Shown: positions 23,101-31,530 of the stretch, piece by piece
Numbering within the stretch: position 1 is the first letter of the stretch
Layout: every line of letters begins with the position of its first letter
Assembly (NCBI RefSeq): GCF_004795035.1
Contig: NZ_SSBK01000015.1
Location: forward strand, 1-64,000
Direction of reading: 5' to 3'
DNA from: Streptomyces sp. A0958
Lineage (GTDB): Bacteria > Actinomycetota > Actinomycetes > Streptomycetales > Streptomycetaceae
Length of the DNA: 64,000 nt
The notes under the pieces: model-generated
Told to the model about the DNA's origin: nothing
The model's database searches: none
What the model saw: only the letters and a program-made list of their open reading frames with translations
Position numbers and translations under genes: made by a program

Positions 23101-23793
23101 ATGTACGCCCCGGGTCATCCGCCCACGGCGCCGCGCCGAGTCCCCGGCAGGGCCTGGATCGTGTCCATGCGCGTGCTGTTCACCGTGCTCTCGGTGTTCT
23201 CCCTGGGGCTGCTGCTGTGGACGCCGCTGCTGCGGCTGGCGATCGTCCGCCGCAGGGCCTTCGACTGGTGGCTGACCGCGGCCGGGTTCGTGTTCGTGTG
23301 CGTCCTGCTGCCCATCATCGGCAGGGACGGACCGGAGGGCGCCCATGGCATCGACGACGTGCTCATCCCGCTGTTGCTCCTGGCGATGCTCGGCGCCCCC
23401 GCGTACTACCTGGCCGCCGACATCCGCCACTACGCGCGGCTCACGGGCAGGGGCGGCCCCGCGATCCCGCACGCGACGCCCGGCTACGGATACATGACCA
23501 CCGTGCCCGTGCCCACCCCGGCGCACGGCCTGACGGGCGGCACCCCGCAGCCCTACCCGCCCCACCCCCACCAGCAGCCCCGGCCCCTTCCCCCCACACG
23601 CTTCCCCCAACCCCAACCCCAACCCCAACAGCAGCACCCGGTACCCCAACAGCAGCACCACCCCGTACCCCAGCCCCACCCGGTACCCCAGCAGCAGCAC
23701 CCCGTACCCCAGCCCCACCCCCAACGCATCGACCAGGTCCGCGCCGAGCTGGATGAGCTGAGCGACTACCTCCGCAAGGAGGAAGGCCGGTGA
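23101..23793 (+). CDS. Membrane protein with Pro/Gln/His-rich tail, paired with kinase
   Basis: 230 residues. Three or four membrane helices lie in the first 110 residues, then a loop. A low-complexity tail at about 140-205 is made of repeated QQQHPVPQ/PHPVP units, and a charged C-terminal helix ends the protein (IDQVRAELDELSDYLRKEE). The repeat units lie at about 23595-23725 in the DNA and could vary by slippage. The ATG follows CAGGAGCAGCC. The stop overlaps the GTG of the Ser/Thr kinase (GTGA, 23790-23793), so the two are translationally coupled and the tail may be a kinase partner or substrate. The family is unrecognised. Confidence 0.72.
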   Translation: MYAPGHPPTAPRRVPGRAWIVSMRVLFTVLSVFSLGLLLWTPLLRLAIVRRRAFDWWLTAAGFVFVCVLLPIIGRDGPEGAHGIDDVLIPLLLLAMLGAPAYYLAADIRHYARLTGRGGPAIPHATPGYGYMTTVPVPTPAHGLTGGTPQPYPPHPHQQPRPLPPTRFPQPQPQPQQQHPVPQQQHHPVPQPHPVPQQQHPVPQPHPQRIDQVRAELDELSDYLRKEEGR

Positions 23794-25322
23794 GCGGTCG
23801 CCTCATCGGCGGGCGGTACGAACTGGCGACCATCCTCGGCCAGGGCGGCATGGGCCAGGTCTGGACGGCCTACGACCAGCGCCTGGACCGCCGGGTCGCC
23901 GTCAAGCTGCTGCGCCCCGACCGGGTCACCGGACCCATCGGCGGCACCGCCGCCGACGAACTGCGCCGGCGCTTCGTCCGCGAGTGCCGGGTCACCGCCC
24001 AGGTCGACCACCCCGGCCTGGTCACCGTGCACGACGCGGGCAGCGACGGCGACGACCTGTACCTCGTCATGCAGTACGTGGAGGGCGCCGACCTCGGCGA
24101 CCACCTCGCCGAGCACGACCCGTACCCCTGGCAGTGGTCCGTCGCGGTCGCCGCGCAACTGTGCGCCGTCCTGAGCGCCGTGCACGCCGTACCGATCGTC
24201 CACCGCGACCTCAAGCCCCGCAACGTGATGGTCCGCCCGGACGGCACCGTCCTCGTCCTCGACCTCGGCGTCGCCTCCGTCCTCGACAGCGACACCACCC
24301 GCCTCACCCACACCGGCTCACCCATCGGCTCCCCGGCCTACATGGCCCCCGAGCAGGCGATGGGCGGCGCCGTCGGCCCGTACACCGACCTCTACGCCCT
24401 CGGCGTGCTCCTGTACGAACTGCTCAGCGGTGACGTGCCGTTCGCCGGCTCCACCGCCCTCGGCGTACTGCACCGCCACCTCTACGAGCCGCCGCTGCCC
24501 GTACGGCAGATCCGGCCCGACATCCCCGAGGCCCTGGAAGCGCTCGTCCTGCGGCTGCTCGCCAAGGACCCGCAGCACCGTCCGGGCAGCGCCCAGGAGG
24601 TCTACGAGCACCTCGCCCCGCTGCTGCCCACGCTCGGCTCCCGGGCGCCCTCCGGGCCGCTCGACCCGACCCGCCCCTTCCTGCGCCCGCACGCCCCCTG
24701 GCCCGACCGCGCCGCGGTCCCGCCGCCCGCCAGACCCGCCCCGGCGCCCGCCCGGCCGGACGTCGCCGCCGCCGTCGACGAGGTCAAGAAGCTGCTCGGC
24801 GAAGGCCGCATCACCCAGGCCGTCGACATGCTCGGCGGCCTCCTCCCCGTCGCCGCCGAACAGCACGGCCCCGCCTCCCCGGTCGTCCGCATCCTGCGCA
24901 AGCAGTACGCGGCGACGCTGATGGACGACGGCCAGTACCGCCGCGCCCTGCCCGAACTGCGCCTGCTCGCCGACGACCGGGCGGCCCAGGCAGGACCCGC
25001 AGACCCGCAGACCCTCGGCTACCGGTGCGACGTCGCCCAGTGCCTGGAACAGCTGGGGGAGCCCGCCGCCGCACTCGCCGAGTACCGCGCCGTCCTGCCG
25101 TACTACGAGAACCAGTACGCCACGGGCAACGACCCGGCACGCTCGTACGAGATCCGCCACCGCATCGGGCAGCTGCTGCTCGCGCTCGGCGACCATGCCG
25201 GCGCGCGCGGCCAGCTCCAGTCGCTGCTGTACGACACCGAGCGCACCTACGGGCCGCACCACCCGCTGCCCGTGGAGCTGCGCCGGCAACTGGAGCGCCA
25301 GATGGAGGTCCGGGGCGGTTGA
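23790..25322 (+). CDS. Serine/threonine protein kinase with C-terminal TPR-like region
   Basis: 510 residues. It has a Hanks-type kinase domain at 8-275: Gly-loop LGQGGMGQVW, Lys39 in VAVKLL, catalytic HRDLKPRNV, a DLG magnesium-binding motif in place of DFG, and SPAYMAPEQ. A Pro-rich linker (about 290-325) follows. The C-terminal 180 residues contain tetratricopeptide-like helical repeats (DEVKKLLGEGRITQAVDML, LEQLGEPAAALAEYRAVLP, LALGDHAGARGQLQ). No membrane helix is seen, so it is probably cytosolic, tethered through partners. It is coupled to the membrane protein at 23101. Targets are unknown. Confidence 0.92.
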   Translation: MSGRLIGGRYELATILGQGGMGQVWTAYDQRLDRRVAVKLLRPDRVTGPIGGTAADELRRRFVRECRVTAQVDHPGLVTVHDAGSDGDDLYLVMQYVEGADLGDHLAEHDPYPWQWSVAVAAQLCAVLSAVHAVPIVHRDLKPRNVMVRPDGTVLVLDLGVASVLDSDTTRLTHTGSPIGSPAYMAPEQAMGGAVGPYTDLYALGVLLYELLSGDVPFAGSTALGVLHRHLYEPPLPVRQIRPDIPEALEALVLRLLAKDPQHRPGSAQEVYEHLAPLLPTLGSRAPSGPLDPTRPFLRPHAPWPDRAAVPPPARPAPAPARPDVAAAVDEVKKLLGEGRITQAVDMLGGLLPVAAEQHGPASPVVRILRKQYAATLMDDGQYRRALPELRLLADDRAAQAGPADPQTLGYRCDVAQCLEQLGEPAAALAEYRAVLPYYENQYATGNDPARSYEIRHRIGQLLLALGDHAGARGQLQSLLYDTERTYGPHHPLPVELRRQLERQMEVRGG

Positions 25323-25424
25323 GACAGCCGCAGCGGGGAAGGGCACTGGGCCGTTCACCTGATGGCCGCCCACCGGCCACACCGGGCTCCGGCGAGCGTC
25401 ACATCGACCGGTTGATGTACATGA

Positions 25425-26393
25425 GTGCTGATCTCGCTGGTGGTGCCTTGTTTCAACGAGGAAGAGATCCTCGAACGCTTCCATGAACGCGTCACGGACG
25501 AAATGTCCCGGCTGGGCCACGCGTTCCAGCTGGTGTACGTGGACGACGGAAGCGCGGACCGCACCCTGCCGGTCATCCAGGAACTGGCCGCCGCCGACCC
25601 ACGCGTCCGGTACGTCTCCTTCAGCCGCAACTTCGGCAAGGAGGCCGCCATGCTGGCCGGTCTCCAGCACGCCGAGGGCGACGCCGTCGTCCTCATGGAC
25701 GCCGACCTCCAGCACCCGCCCGAGCTCGTCGGCCGCATGCTCCAGGAACACGCCCGCGGCTACGACCAGGTCATCGCCCGCCGCACCCGGACCGGCGACC
25801 GCGTCACCCGCACCCTCACCGCACGCGCCTACTACTGGCTGATCAACCGCCTCGTCGACGTCGAACTCGTGGACGGCGTCGGCGACTTCCGGCTGCTGTC
25901 GCGCCGCGCGGCGGACGCCGTACTCGCCCTCACCGAGTACAACCGCTTCTCCAAGGGCCTCTTCGCCTGGGTCGGCTTCCCCACCACGACGTTCAGCTAC
26001 GACAACGCCGTACGCGAACAGGGCCGCTCCGCCTGGACCTTCGGCAAGCTCCTGAACTACGGCCTGGACGGGCTGCTCTCCTTCAACAACAAGCCGCTGC
26101 GCGCCGCCCTCTACCTCGGCCTGCTCCTGACCTCCCTCGCCCTCGCCTACGCCGCCTGGATCGTCGGCGTCGCCCTCGTACGGGGTGTCGACACCCCCGG
26201 ATACGTCACCCTGCTCGTCGTCGTCACCGCACTCGCCGGCGTCCAGATGGTGCTGGCCGGGGTCGTCGGCGAATACGTCGGCCGCATCTACTACGAGGTC
26301 AAACGCCGCCCGCACTACCTGGTGAAGGACACCAACACCCACACCCGCCGGCCCGCGCCCGAGCCGGAACCCCGGGAGTTCGTCCGCCGATGA
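25425..26393 (+). CDS. GT2 glycosyltransferase, GtrB/DPM1-like
   Basis: 322 residues. A GT-A glycosyltransferase domain of family 2 starts at once: LVVPCFNEEE, then DDGSADRT, and DADLQHPPELV holding the DxD-type metal site. Two C-terminal membrane helices (about 225-285) give the polyisoprenyl-phosphate glycosyltransferase layout. The enzyme should charge a polyprenyl phosphate with a sugar at the inner membrane face. The start is GTG 25425, immediately after an in-frame TGA; the ribosome site is weak. It overlaps gtrA by 4 bp (ATGA), and the pair likely makes and flips a lipid-linked sugar for envelope glycosylation. Confidence 0.9.
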   Translation: MLISLVVPCFNEEEILERFHERVTDEMSRLGHAFQLVYVDDGSADRTLPVIQELAAADPRVRYVSFSRNFGKEAAMLAGLQHAEGDAVVLMDADLQHPPELVGRMLQEHARGYDQVIARRTRTGDRVTRTLTARAYYWLINRLVDVELVDGVGDFRLLSRRAADAVLALTEYNRFSKGLFAWVGFPTTTFSYDNAVREQGRSAWTFGKLLNYGLDGLLSFNNKPLRAALYLGLLLTSLALAYAAWIVGVALVRGVDTPGYVTLLVVVTALAGVQMVLAGVVGEYVGRIYYEVKRRPHYLVKDTNTHTRRPAPEPEPREFVRR

Positions 26394-26791
26394 CCGTCAA
26401 GGCGCAAATGGCGCGTTTCGTCCTCGTCGGAGCGGTGAACACCGCCACGTACTACGGCTGCTATCTGCTGCTCCTGCACGTACTGCCCTACCTGGCCGCG
26501 CACGCCCTCGCCTTCGCGCTCAGCATGACCGGCTCCTTCTTCCTCACCTCGTACGTCACCTACCGCACCCGGCCCACCTGGCGGAAGTTCCTGCTCTTCC
26601 CGCTCACCAACGCGGCGAACTTCGCCGTCACCACCGGCGGCGTCTACCTGCTCGTCGACGTGGCCGGATTCAGCAGCCGCTACGCACCGCCGCTGGCAGC
26701 GGCCGCCGCCATCCCGGTCACCTTCGCGCTCTCGCGCACGATCATGCTCCGGCCGGACACACCGCCGAAACCGGCCGAACGCGTCGGCTGA
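26390..26791 (+). CDS. GtrA-family membrane protein (putative lipid-linked sugar flippase)
   Basis: 133 residues with four membrane helices. The N-terminal ARFVLVGAVNTATYYGCY motif and the central SFFLTSYVTYRTRPTWRKFL are typical of GtrA. These proteins are thought to move polyprenyl-linked sugars across the membrane. It is translationally coupled to the GT2 enzyme upstream. Confidence 0.9.
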   Translation: MTVKAQMARFVLVGAVNTATYYGCYLLLLHVLPYLAAHALAFALSMTGSFFLTSYVTYRTRPTWRKFLLFPLTNAANFAVTTGGVYLLVDVAGFSSRYAPPLAAAAAIPVTFALSRTIMLRPDTPPKPAERVG

Positions 26792-26871
26792 GGCGGCCCG
26801 CCGGCAGGCCACATCCCCAACTCCTCCCGAATCGTCGGTCGAATCAGTGGCCCGGACCACTTCCACTGCCC

Positions 26872-27033
26872 TAGAGCATCCGGCAGTCGGGGGACGGCGT
26901 CACGGGTCTGGGCACGCACATCCGCGGCGTTGTCGTCAATCAACAACGCTCCGCGTTGCCTCAATCCTCCGCCTTGCAGCTGCACGCACCCAGACCCGCT
27001 CCTTTTCCCGCCCCCCAACTGCCGGATGCTCTA
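26872..27033. mobile_element. Foldback MITE with TA-flanked terminal inverted repeats
   Basis: Terminal inverted repeats GAGCATCCGGCAGT (26874-26887) and ACTGCCGGATGCTC (27018-27031) are perfect over 14 bp. Each end is bordered by TA, and weaker complementarity continues inward (GGTCTGGG against CCCAGACC) to a central hairpin near 26930-26955. The 158-bp unit has no coding capacity. The TA borders suggest mobilisation by an IS630/Tc1-type or similar transposase acting in trans. It sits just upstream of the SurA-like lipoprotein gene and may have displaced its promoter. Confidence 0.75.
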
Positions 27034-27089
27034 ACATCGATCACCGCAAGGCTTTGTGCACCGCCGCACAATCTCCTCGGGAGGCTCCT

Positions 27090-27746
27090 TTGCACCGCCG
27101 CCGTCGCACCGCGCTCACCGTCTCCGCCGCGCTGCTCGCCGCAGCGCCGCTCCTCACCGCCTGCGGCAGCCAGGCCCACCCCGGCGCCGCGGCCGTCGTC
27201 GGCGGGGACCGGATCACGGTGTCCACCGTGCAGGCCCAGGTGGCGGACGTGCGCCAGGCGCAGAACTCCTCCGGGCAGGGCGCCCAGCTCACCGACCAGT
27301 CGGGCCAGCTCGCCCGCGCCAAGCTGCACGGCATGATCCTCGACCGCGTCCTGGACCGGGCGTCGGAGGACGCCGGCGTGACGGTGACCCGCGCGGAGAT
27401 CCAGGAGATGCGCAAGTCGGCCGTCGCCCAGTACCAGGGCGAGAAGGGCCTGCAGGCGGCCGTGCTCCAGGAACGCTGGATCGCCCCCGGCCAGATCGAC
27501 GCCTTCCTGCGCGAGCAGATCCAGCTGACCAAGCTCGGCCAGGCACTCGGGGCCGACCCGAGCAGCCCGGAGGGCACCAAGGTCATCGGAGAGGCACTGG
27601 CCAAGGCGTCCGAGGCGCTGAAGGTCGACGTCAACCCGCGCTTCGGCAAGTGGAACGACCAGCAGATCCAGCTCGCCGACTACAAGGCACCCTGGATCTC
27701 GCAGGTCACCAGGCCCGCCCAGGCGCCCACGGAGGCCGGGGCCTGA
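27090..27746 (+). CDS. SurA-like N-domain lipoprotein
   Basis: 218 residues from TTG 27090, which has an excellent GGGAGG site 5 nt upstream; in-frame extension upstream crosses the MITE and is rejected. The signal peptide ends in the lipobox LLTAC (Cys25). The mature part matches a SurA N-terminal/trigger-like helical domain (VGGDRITVSTVQAQV..., KLHGMILDRVLDRASEDAGV), without an obvious PPIase domain. It is probably an extracytoplasmic chaperone-like lipoprotein. It lies just before mazG with 33 bp between; whether they form an operon is uncertain because mazG has its own -10. Confidence 0.83.
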   Translation: MHRRRRTALTVSAALLAAAPLLTACGSQAHPGAAAVVGGDRITVSTVQAQVADVRQAQNSSGQGAQLTDQSGQLARAKLHGMILDRVLDRASEDAGVTVTRAEIQEMRKSAVAQYQGEKGLQAAVLQERWIAPGQIDAFLREQIQLTKLGQALGADPSSPEGTKVIGEALAKASEALKVDVNPRFGKWNDQQIQLADYKAPWISQVTRPAQAPTEAGA

Positions 27747-27766
27747 GGACCGCCGCTCGGCCGGGG

Positions 27767-27779
27767 TAGATTCGGCCTC
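27767..27779 (+). promoter_or_regulatory. -10 box for a leaderless mazG transcript
   Basis: TAGATT (27767-27772) lies 7 nt before the GTG at 27780, with TGAGGA 17 bp further upstream. No ribosome-binding site precedes the start, so transcription probably begins at the start codon. Confidence 0.5.
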
Positions 27780-28742
27780 GTGAACGCTGAAGACCCCGGC
27801 CGCATCGTCCTGCTCACCGCCAGCCACCGGGTCGCGCCCGGACTGCTGTCCTGGCCCGCCTGGCAGGCGCTGCACGCCGCCGACCGGGTGCTCTGCGGGG
27901 AGCCGGGCCAGCCCCAGCTGCCTTATCTGCGCGAGGCCGGCATCACCGTCACCCCCGGCGTGCCCGACGCGCAGGAGCTGGTCGACGCCTGTGCGGGCGG
28001 CCGGACCGTGGTGATCGTCACCGGCGGCGAGGGCGACCAGCCGCTCACCGACGGCCTGGCCCGGCTCGCCGGTTCGGGGCGGGTGCGGATGCCCGACCTG
28101 GAGCTGCTGCCCGGTTCGTACGACCTGCCGGGCGCCCGGCTCCTCGACCTGGTCCAGGTCATGGACCGCATCCGCGTCGAGTGCCCGTGGACCTCGCAGA
28201 AGACCCACAAGGGCCTCGCCAAGTACGCCATCGAGGAGGCGTACGAACTGGTCGAGGCGATCGAGGACGGTGACCGCGAGGAACTGCGCGAGGAGTTGGG
28301 CGACGTCCTGCTCCAGGTCGTCTTCCACGCGCGCATCGCCGAGGAGGACGAGCAGGAGCCGTTCTCCGTGGACGACGTCGCCGCCACGCTGATCGAGAAG
28401 CTGATCCACCGCCACCCGCACGTCTTCGGCGACGAGACCGCCGAGACCCCGGAGGACGTCCACGCGCACTGGCTGCGGACCAAGGCGATCGAGAAGCAGC
28501 GTGCGTCGGTCACCGACGGGGTACCGCTCGGCCAGCCCGGACTCGCACTCGCCGCGAAGCTCGCCGGCCGGGCCCGTACCGCCGGACTCGACGTGCCGCT
28601 CCCCGAGGGCGACGACATCGGCTACCGCCTCCTCGCCCTCGCCGTACGCGCCCAGGAGGACGGCGTCGACCCGGAGGCCGCCCTGCGCGCCGCGGGCCGC
28701 GCGTACCGGGACGCCATCAGGACGGCCGAGGGCACCGGATAA
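27780..28742 (+). CDS. mazG: MazG nucleoside triphosphate pyrophosphohydrolase
   Basis: 320 residues. The N-terminal 125 residues resemble a degenerate tetrapyrrole-methylase-like domain (IVLLTASHRVAPGLLS), as in many actinobacterial MazG proteins. The MazG domain at about 135-235 has the metal-binding EEAYELVEAI and EELGDVLLQVVFHA helices intact. MazG hydrolyses aberrant or excess NTPs to NMPs and pyrophosphate, limiting mutagenic nucleotides and stress signalling. The GTG start appears to be leaderless. The gene stop overlaps the -10 of the following P450 gene. Confidence 0.93.
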   Translation: MNAEDPGRIVLLTASHRVAPGLLSWPAWQALHAADRVLCGEPGQPQLPYLREAGITVTPGVPDAQELVDACAGGRTVVIVTGGEGDQPLTDGLARLAGSGRVRMPDLELLPGSYDLPGARLLDLVQVMDRIRVECPWTSQKTHKGLAKYAIEEAYELVEAIEDGDREELREELGDVLLQVVFHARIAEEDEQEPFSVDDVAATLIEKLIHRHPHVFGDETAETPEDVHAHWLRTKAIEKQRASVTDGVPLGQPGLALAAKLAGRARTAGLDVPLPEGDDIGYRLLALAVRAQEDGVDPEAALRAAGRAYRDAIRTAEGTG

Positions 28743-28751
28743 CGTCGGGGA
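28740..28751 (+). promoter_or_regulatory. -10 box for a leaderless P450 transcript
   Basis: TAACGT (28740-28745) includes the mazG stop and lies 6 nt before the GTG at 28752. The GGGG just before the start is too close to serve as a ribosome site. Confidence 0.35.
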
Positions 28752-30110
28752 GTGAACGACAGCCCCGCCGACCGCCCGGCGGACCGCCCGGCCGAAGCCG
28801 CGTCCGTACCCGCCGGATGCCCCGCCCATACGTCCCCCGGCGCCGTGCCACCCGCGCCCGAGCTCTTCACGTGGGAGTTCGCCACCGACCCGTACCCCGC
28901 CTACGCCTGGCTGCGCGAGCACAGCCCCGTGCACCGCACCACCCTGCCAAGCGGGGTCGAGGCATGGTTGGTGACCCGGTACGCGGACGCCCGGCAGGCC
29001 CTCGCCGACGCCCGGTTGTCCAAGAACCCGGCGCACCACGCCGAGCCAGCGCACGCCAAAGGCAAGACCGGCATCCCGGGCGAACGCAAGGCCGAGCTGA
29101 TGACACATCTGCTCAACATCGACCCGCCCGACCACACCCGGCTGCGCCGCCTGGTGTCCAAGGCGTTCACCCCCCGGCGCATCGCCCAGTTCGCGCCCCG
29201 GGTGCAGGAGCTGACGGACCGGCTCATCGACGGGTTCGTGGAGAAGGGCGAGGCGGACCTGATCCACGAGTTCGCCTTCCCGCTCCCCATCTACGCGATC
29301 TGCGACCTGCTCGGCGTCCCGCGCGAGGACCAGGATGACTTCCGGGACTGGGCGGGCATGATGATCCGGCACGGCGGCGGCCCGCGCGGCGGGGTGGCCC
29401 GGTCCGTGAAGAAGATGCGGGCCTATCTCCTCGAACTGATCCACCGCAAGCGCGAGAACCCCGGCGACGACCTGATCTCGGGGCTGATCCGGGCGAGCGA
29501 CCACGGCGAGCACCTGACCGAGAACGAGGCCGCTGCGATGGCCTTCATCCTCCTGTTCGCCGGCTTCGAGACCACGGTGAATCTGATCGGCAACGGCGTC
29601 CACACCCTGCTCGGCCACCCGGCCGAGCGGGAGCGGCTGCAGCGCTCCCTGGCGGCGGGGGAGAGCGAGCTGCTGGCCACCGGGGTGGAGGAGCTGCTGC
29701 GCTACGACGGGCCGGTGGAGCTGGCGACCTGGCGGTTCGCCACCGAGCCGCTGACCATCGGCGGGCAGCGCGTCGGCGAGGGCGACCCGGTGCTCGTGGT
29801 GCTCGCGGCAGCCGACCGGGACCCCGCGCGCTTCGGCGGGCCGGACACGCTGGACCTGTCACGGCGCGACAATCAGCACCTCGGCTACGGTCACGGCATC
29901 CATTACTGTCTGGGAGCGCCGCTCGCCCGGCTGGAGGGGCAGGCCGCGCTCGCCACGCTCCTGACACGCCTTCCGGACCTGCGACTCGCGGGGGAACCTA
30001 CCGATTTGCGCTGGCGTGGCGGGCTCATCATGCGCGGATTGCGCACGTTGCCGGTGCGGTTCACGCCCGGTGCGCGGGTCGGCGAAGGTGACACTCTGTC
30101 AACTCTGTGA
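28752..30110 (+). CDS. Cytochrome P450 (CYP107-like)
   Basis: 452 residues. The I-helix AGFETT (about 270-275), the ExxR pair in VEELLRYDGPVE and the heme loop GYGHGIHYCLGAPLARLE with thiolate Cys386 are present. The usual Phe at the loop start is Tyr here, a tolerated change. Position between mazG and the rpf genes matches S. coelicolor CYP107U1, whose loss is reported to affect sporulation; orthology is inferred from synteny. Redox partners are not encoded nearby. The first 40 residues are Pro/Ala-rich and unlike the family, and the start GTG may be leaderless. No signal peptide. Confidence 0.92.
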   Translation: MNDSPADRPADRPAEAASVPAGCPAHTSPGAVPPAPELFTWEFATDPYPAYAWLREHSPVHRTTLPSGVEAWLVTRYADARQALADARLSKNPAHHAEPAHAKGKTGIPGERKAELMTHLLNIDPPDHTRLRRLVSKAFTPRRIAQFAPRVQELTDRLIDGFVEKGEADLIHEFAFPLPIYAICDLLGVPREDQDDFRDWAGMMIRHGGGPRGGVARSVKKMRAYLLELIHRKRENPGDDLISGLIRASDHGEHLTENEAAAMAFILLFAGFETTVNLIGNGVHTLLGHPAERERLQRSLAAGESELLATGVEELLRYDGPVELATWRFATEPLTIGGQRVGEGDPVLVVLAAADRDPARFGGPDTLDLSRRDNQHLGYGHGIHYCLGAPLARLEGQAALATLLTRLPDLRLAGEPTDLRWRGGLIMRGLRTLPVRFTPGARVGEGDTLSTL

Positions 30111-30137
30111 CTTTCACGTGATCTCTGCTGCATCGAC

Positions 30138-30167
30138 TTGTGACTCACGTTCGAGTCCCGCTAGGTT
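30138..30167 (+). promoter_or_regulatory. rpfB promoter
   Basis: TTGTGA (30138-30143) and TAGGTT (30162-30167) are separated by 18 bp. The transcript would start near 30174 with a leader of about 43 nt to the ATG at 30217. Confidence 0.6.
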
Positions 30168-30216
30168 CACCGTTCGACTCACCAGTCGCTTGTCAGTCAC
30201 ACGGAAGGCATCTCCC

Positions 30217-31245
30217 ATGGGCTCCGCGAACGGCAGACACCGTCGCCCTCGTCAGGCACCCGCCATCGTCGTCGCCGCAGGCGTCACCGGCTCGGCCATC
30301 GCCATCCCGCTGCTCGGCGCGGCAGGCGCGCACGCGGCGGACGCCTCGACCTGGGACCGGGTGGCCGAGTGCGAGAGCGGCGGCATGTGGAGCGCCGACC
30401 TCGGCAACGGCTCCTACGGTGGCCTCCAGTTCACGCCGGAGCTCTGGAAGGCGTACGGCGGTGAGTCCTACGCCGAGCGCGCGGACCTCGCCAGCCGCTC
30501 GCAGCAGATCGCCGTGGCCGAGAAGGTGCTGGCCGACAAGGGGCCGAAGGCGTGGCCCAGCTGTGCGGTGATCTCGGGGCTCACGAAGGGCGCGGGGGCG
30601 GCCGGCGTCGACCCGGGCAGTACGCCCTCCGACAGCCCCTCCCGGAGCGCGGACGCGGGCCTGGACGCGGGCCTGGGCACCGACCCGGCCGACGACGCGT
30701 CCTCGGGGGCGTCCCGCACGGCCTCGGGCGCGGCCAGGGGCGGCGCGACCGGCGGGGCCACGGGCAAGGCCGCCGACAAGAGCGCGGGCAGGAGTGCGGG
30801 CAAGGGCGGCAGGTCGAGCGCCGGTGCGTCCGCCTCCCCGTCCGGCGCGCCGTCCGGCGCCCCCTCCGGTTCGGCCGACCCGTCCGGTTCCGCCGACCCC
30901 TCCCGTTCCACCGACCCGTCCGGCAGCGCCTCGGACGGTACGCGGGAGTCGGGCGGCAAGCACCGGGGCGCCCCGGCCGCCGATGACGCGGCCGAGGCGG
31001 ACAGTGGCCGCGACACGGGCCGGCACGCCTCGCGGGGCGACGGGGACGCACGCGACACCGCGGCGGCGGAAGCTGACGGCACGTACACCGTCCGGCCGGG
31101 CGACAACCTGTGGGCGATCGCCGACGCGCACGAGCTGCCCGGCGGCTGGACCGGGCTGTACGAGGCGAACAAGGCCGAGGTGGGCTCCGACCCGGACCTC
31201 ATCCTGCCCGGTCAGAACCTCGACCTCGGCCTGGACGCCGAGTGA
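30217..31245 (+). CDS. rpfB: Resuscitation-promoting factor (transglycosylase) with LysM
   Basis: 342 residues. Signal peptide to about residue 40 (GAAGAHA-AD). The Rpf lytic domain at 43-118 has WDRVAECESGG with catalytic Glu53. A long Ser/Gly/Ala/Asp low-complexity linker (about 130-290) includes repeated SGA/PSGS units. A C-terminal LysM lies at about 292-340 (TYTVRPGDNLWAIADAHELPGG). The secreted enzyme should cleave peptidoglycan glycan strands during germination and growth. ATG 30217 follows GGAAGG. The name follows the position next to rpfA in S. coelicolor. Unlike rpfA it has no riboswitch in its short leader. The linker DNA is repeat-rich and could vary between strains. Confidence 0.9.
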   Translation: MGSANGRHRRPRQAPAIVVAAGVTGSAIAIPLLGAAGAHAADASTWDRVAECESGGMWSADLGNGSYGGLQFTPELWKAYGGESYAERADLASRSQQIAVAEKVLADKGPKAWPSCAVISGLTKGAGAAGVDPGSTPSDSPSRSADAGLDAGLGTDPADDASSGASRTASGAARGGATGGATGKAADKSAGRSAGKGGRSSAGASASPSGAPSGAPSGSADPSGSADPSRSTDPSGSASDGTRESGGKHRGAPAADDAAEADSGRDTGRHASRGDGDARDTAAAEADGTYTVRPGDNLWAIADAHELPGGWTGLYEANKAEVGSDPDLILPGQNLDLGLDAE

Positions 31246-31279
31246 GCGCCGTCCGGCGAGCAAGCGCCGTTCGCTGAGC

Positions 31280-31347
31280 AGCTGAGAACGCCCCGAATTT
31301 TGGGGGGTTTAAGAGGCCTATGTCCCACTTTTGATCAAGTGAGACAT
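31280..31347. terminator. Terminator-like hairpins between rpfB and rpfA
   Basis: CCCCGAATTTTGGGG (about 31291-31305, with a G-U pair) is followed by TTT. A second element has 11-bp arms (31320-31330 with 31337-31347, one mismatch), followed by a T-rich stretch. Together they probably end rpfB transcription; the second could also be an operator. Confidence 0.5.
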
Positions 31348-31435
31348 GGGTCTCTTTGCGTGAACTGGCGCGTCTTGTCCGGGAGGTCCCCTCGCATCCG
31401 TTCCGACCTGCGGAAATGAGGGCTCATCGGATACT

Positions 31436-31459
31436 CATACGGGATGTTTATCCGGTATG
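31436..31459 (+). promoter_or_regulatory. Inverted repeat upstream of the rpfA promoter
   Basis: CATACGGGAT-N4-ATCCGGTATG is an inverted repeat with 10-bp arms and one mismatch, ending 7 bp before the rpfA -35. It is a likely operator, and the protein is unknown. Confidence 0.45.
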
Positions 31460-31466
31460 TCTGTCT

Positions 31467-31496
31467 TTGAATATGAGGGTTGCGTGTGTTTACGGT
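31467..31496 (+). promoter_or_regulatory. rpfA promoter
   Basis: TTGAAT (31467-31472) and TACGGT (31491-31496) are separated by 18 bp. The transcript starts near 31503, giving a leader of about 238 nt that carries the riboswitch. Confidence 0.6.
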
Positions 31497-31530
31497 CAGA
31501 ACCGCTCGCACCGCGGGCCCCGTCGACCGT

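Noticed and set aside
23595..23725. CRISPR or intergenic repeat
   Set aside because: The repeats lie in frame within the membrane protein gene and encode a Gln/Pro/His tail.
26872..27033. Ordinary intrinsic terminator for gtrA
   Set aside because: Too long (158 bp), with TA-bordered termini, imperfect interior and central loop; the MITE reading fits better, although it may incidentally terminate transcription.
26961..29618. 885-codon minus-strand frame across the lipoprotein, mazG and P450 genes
   Set aside because: Spans three well-supported plus-strand genes and has no recognisable domain.
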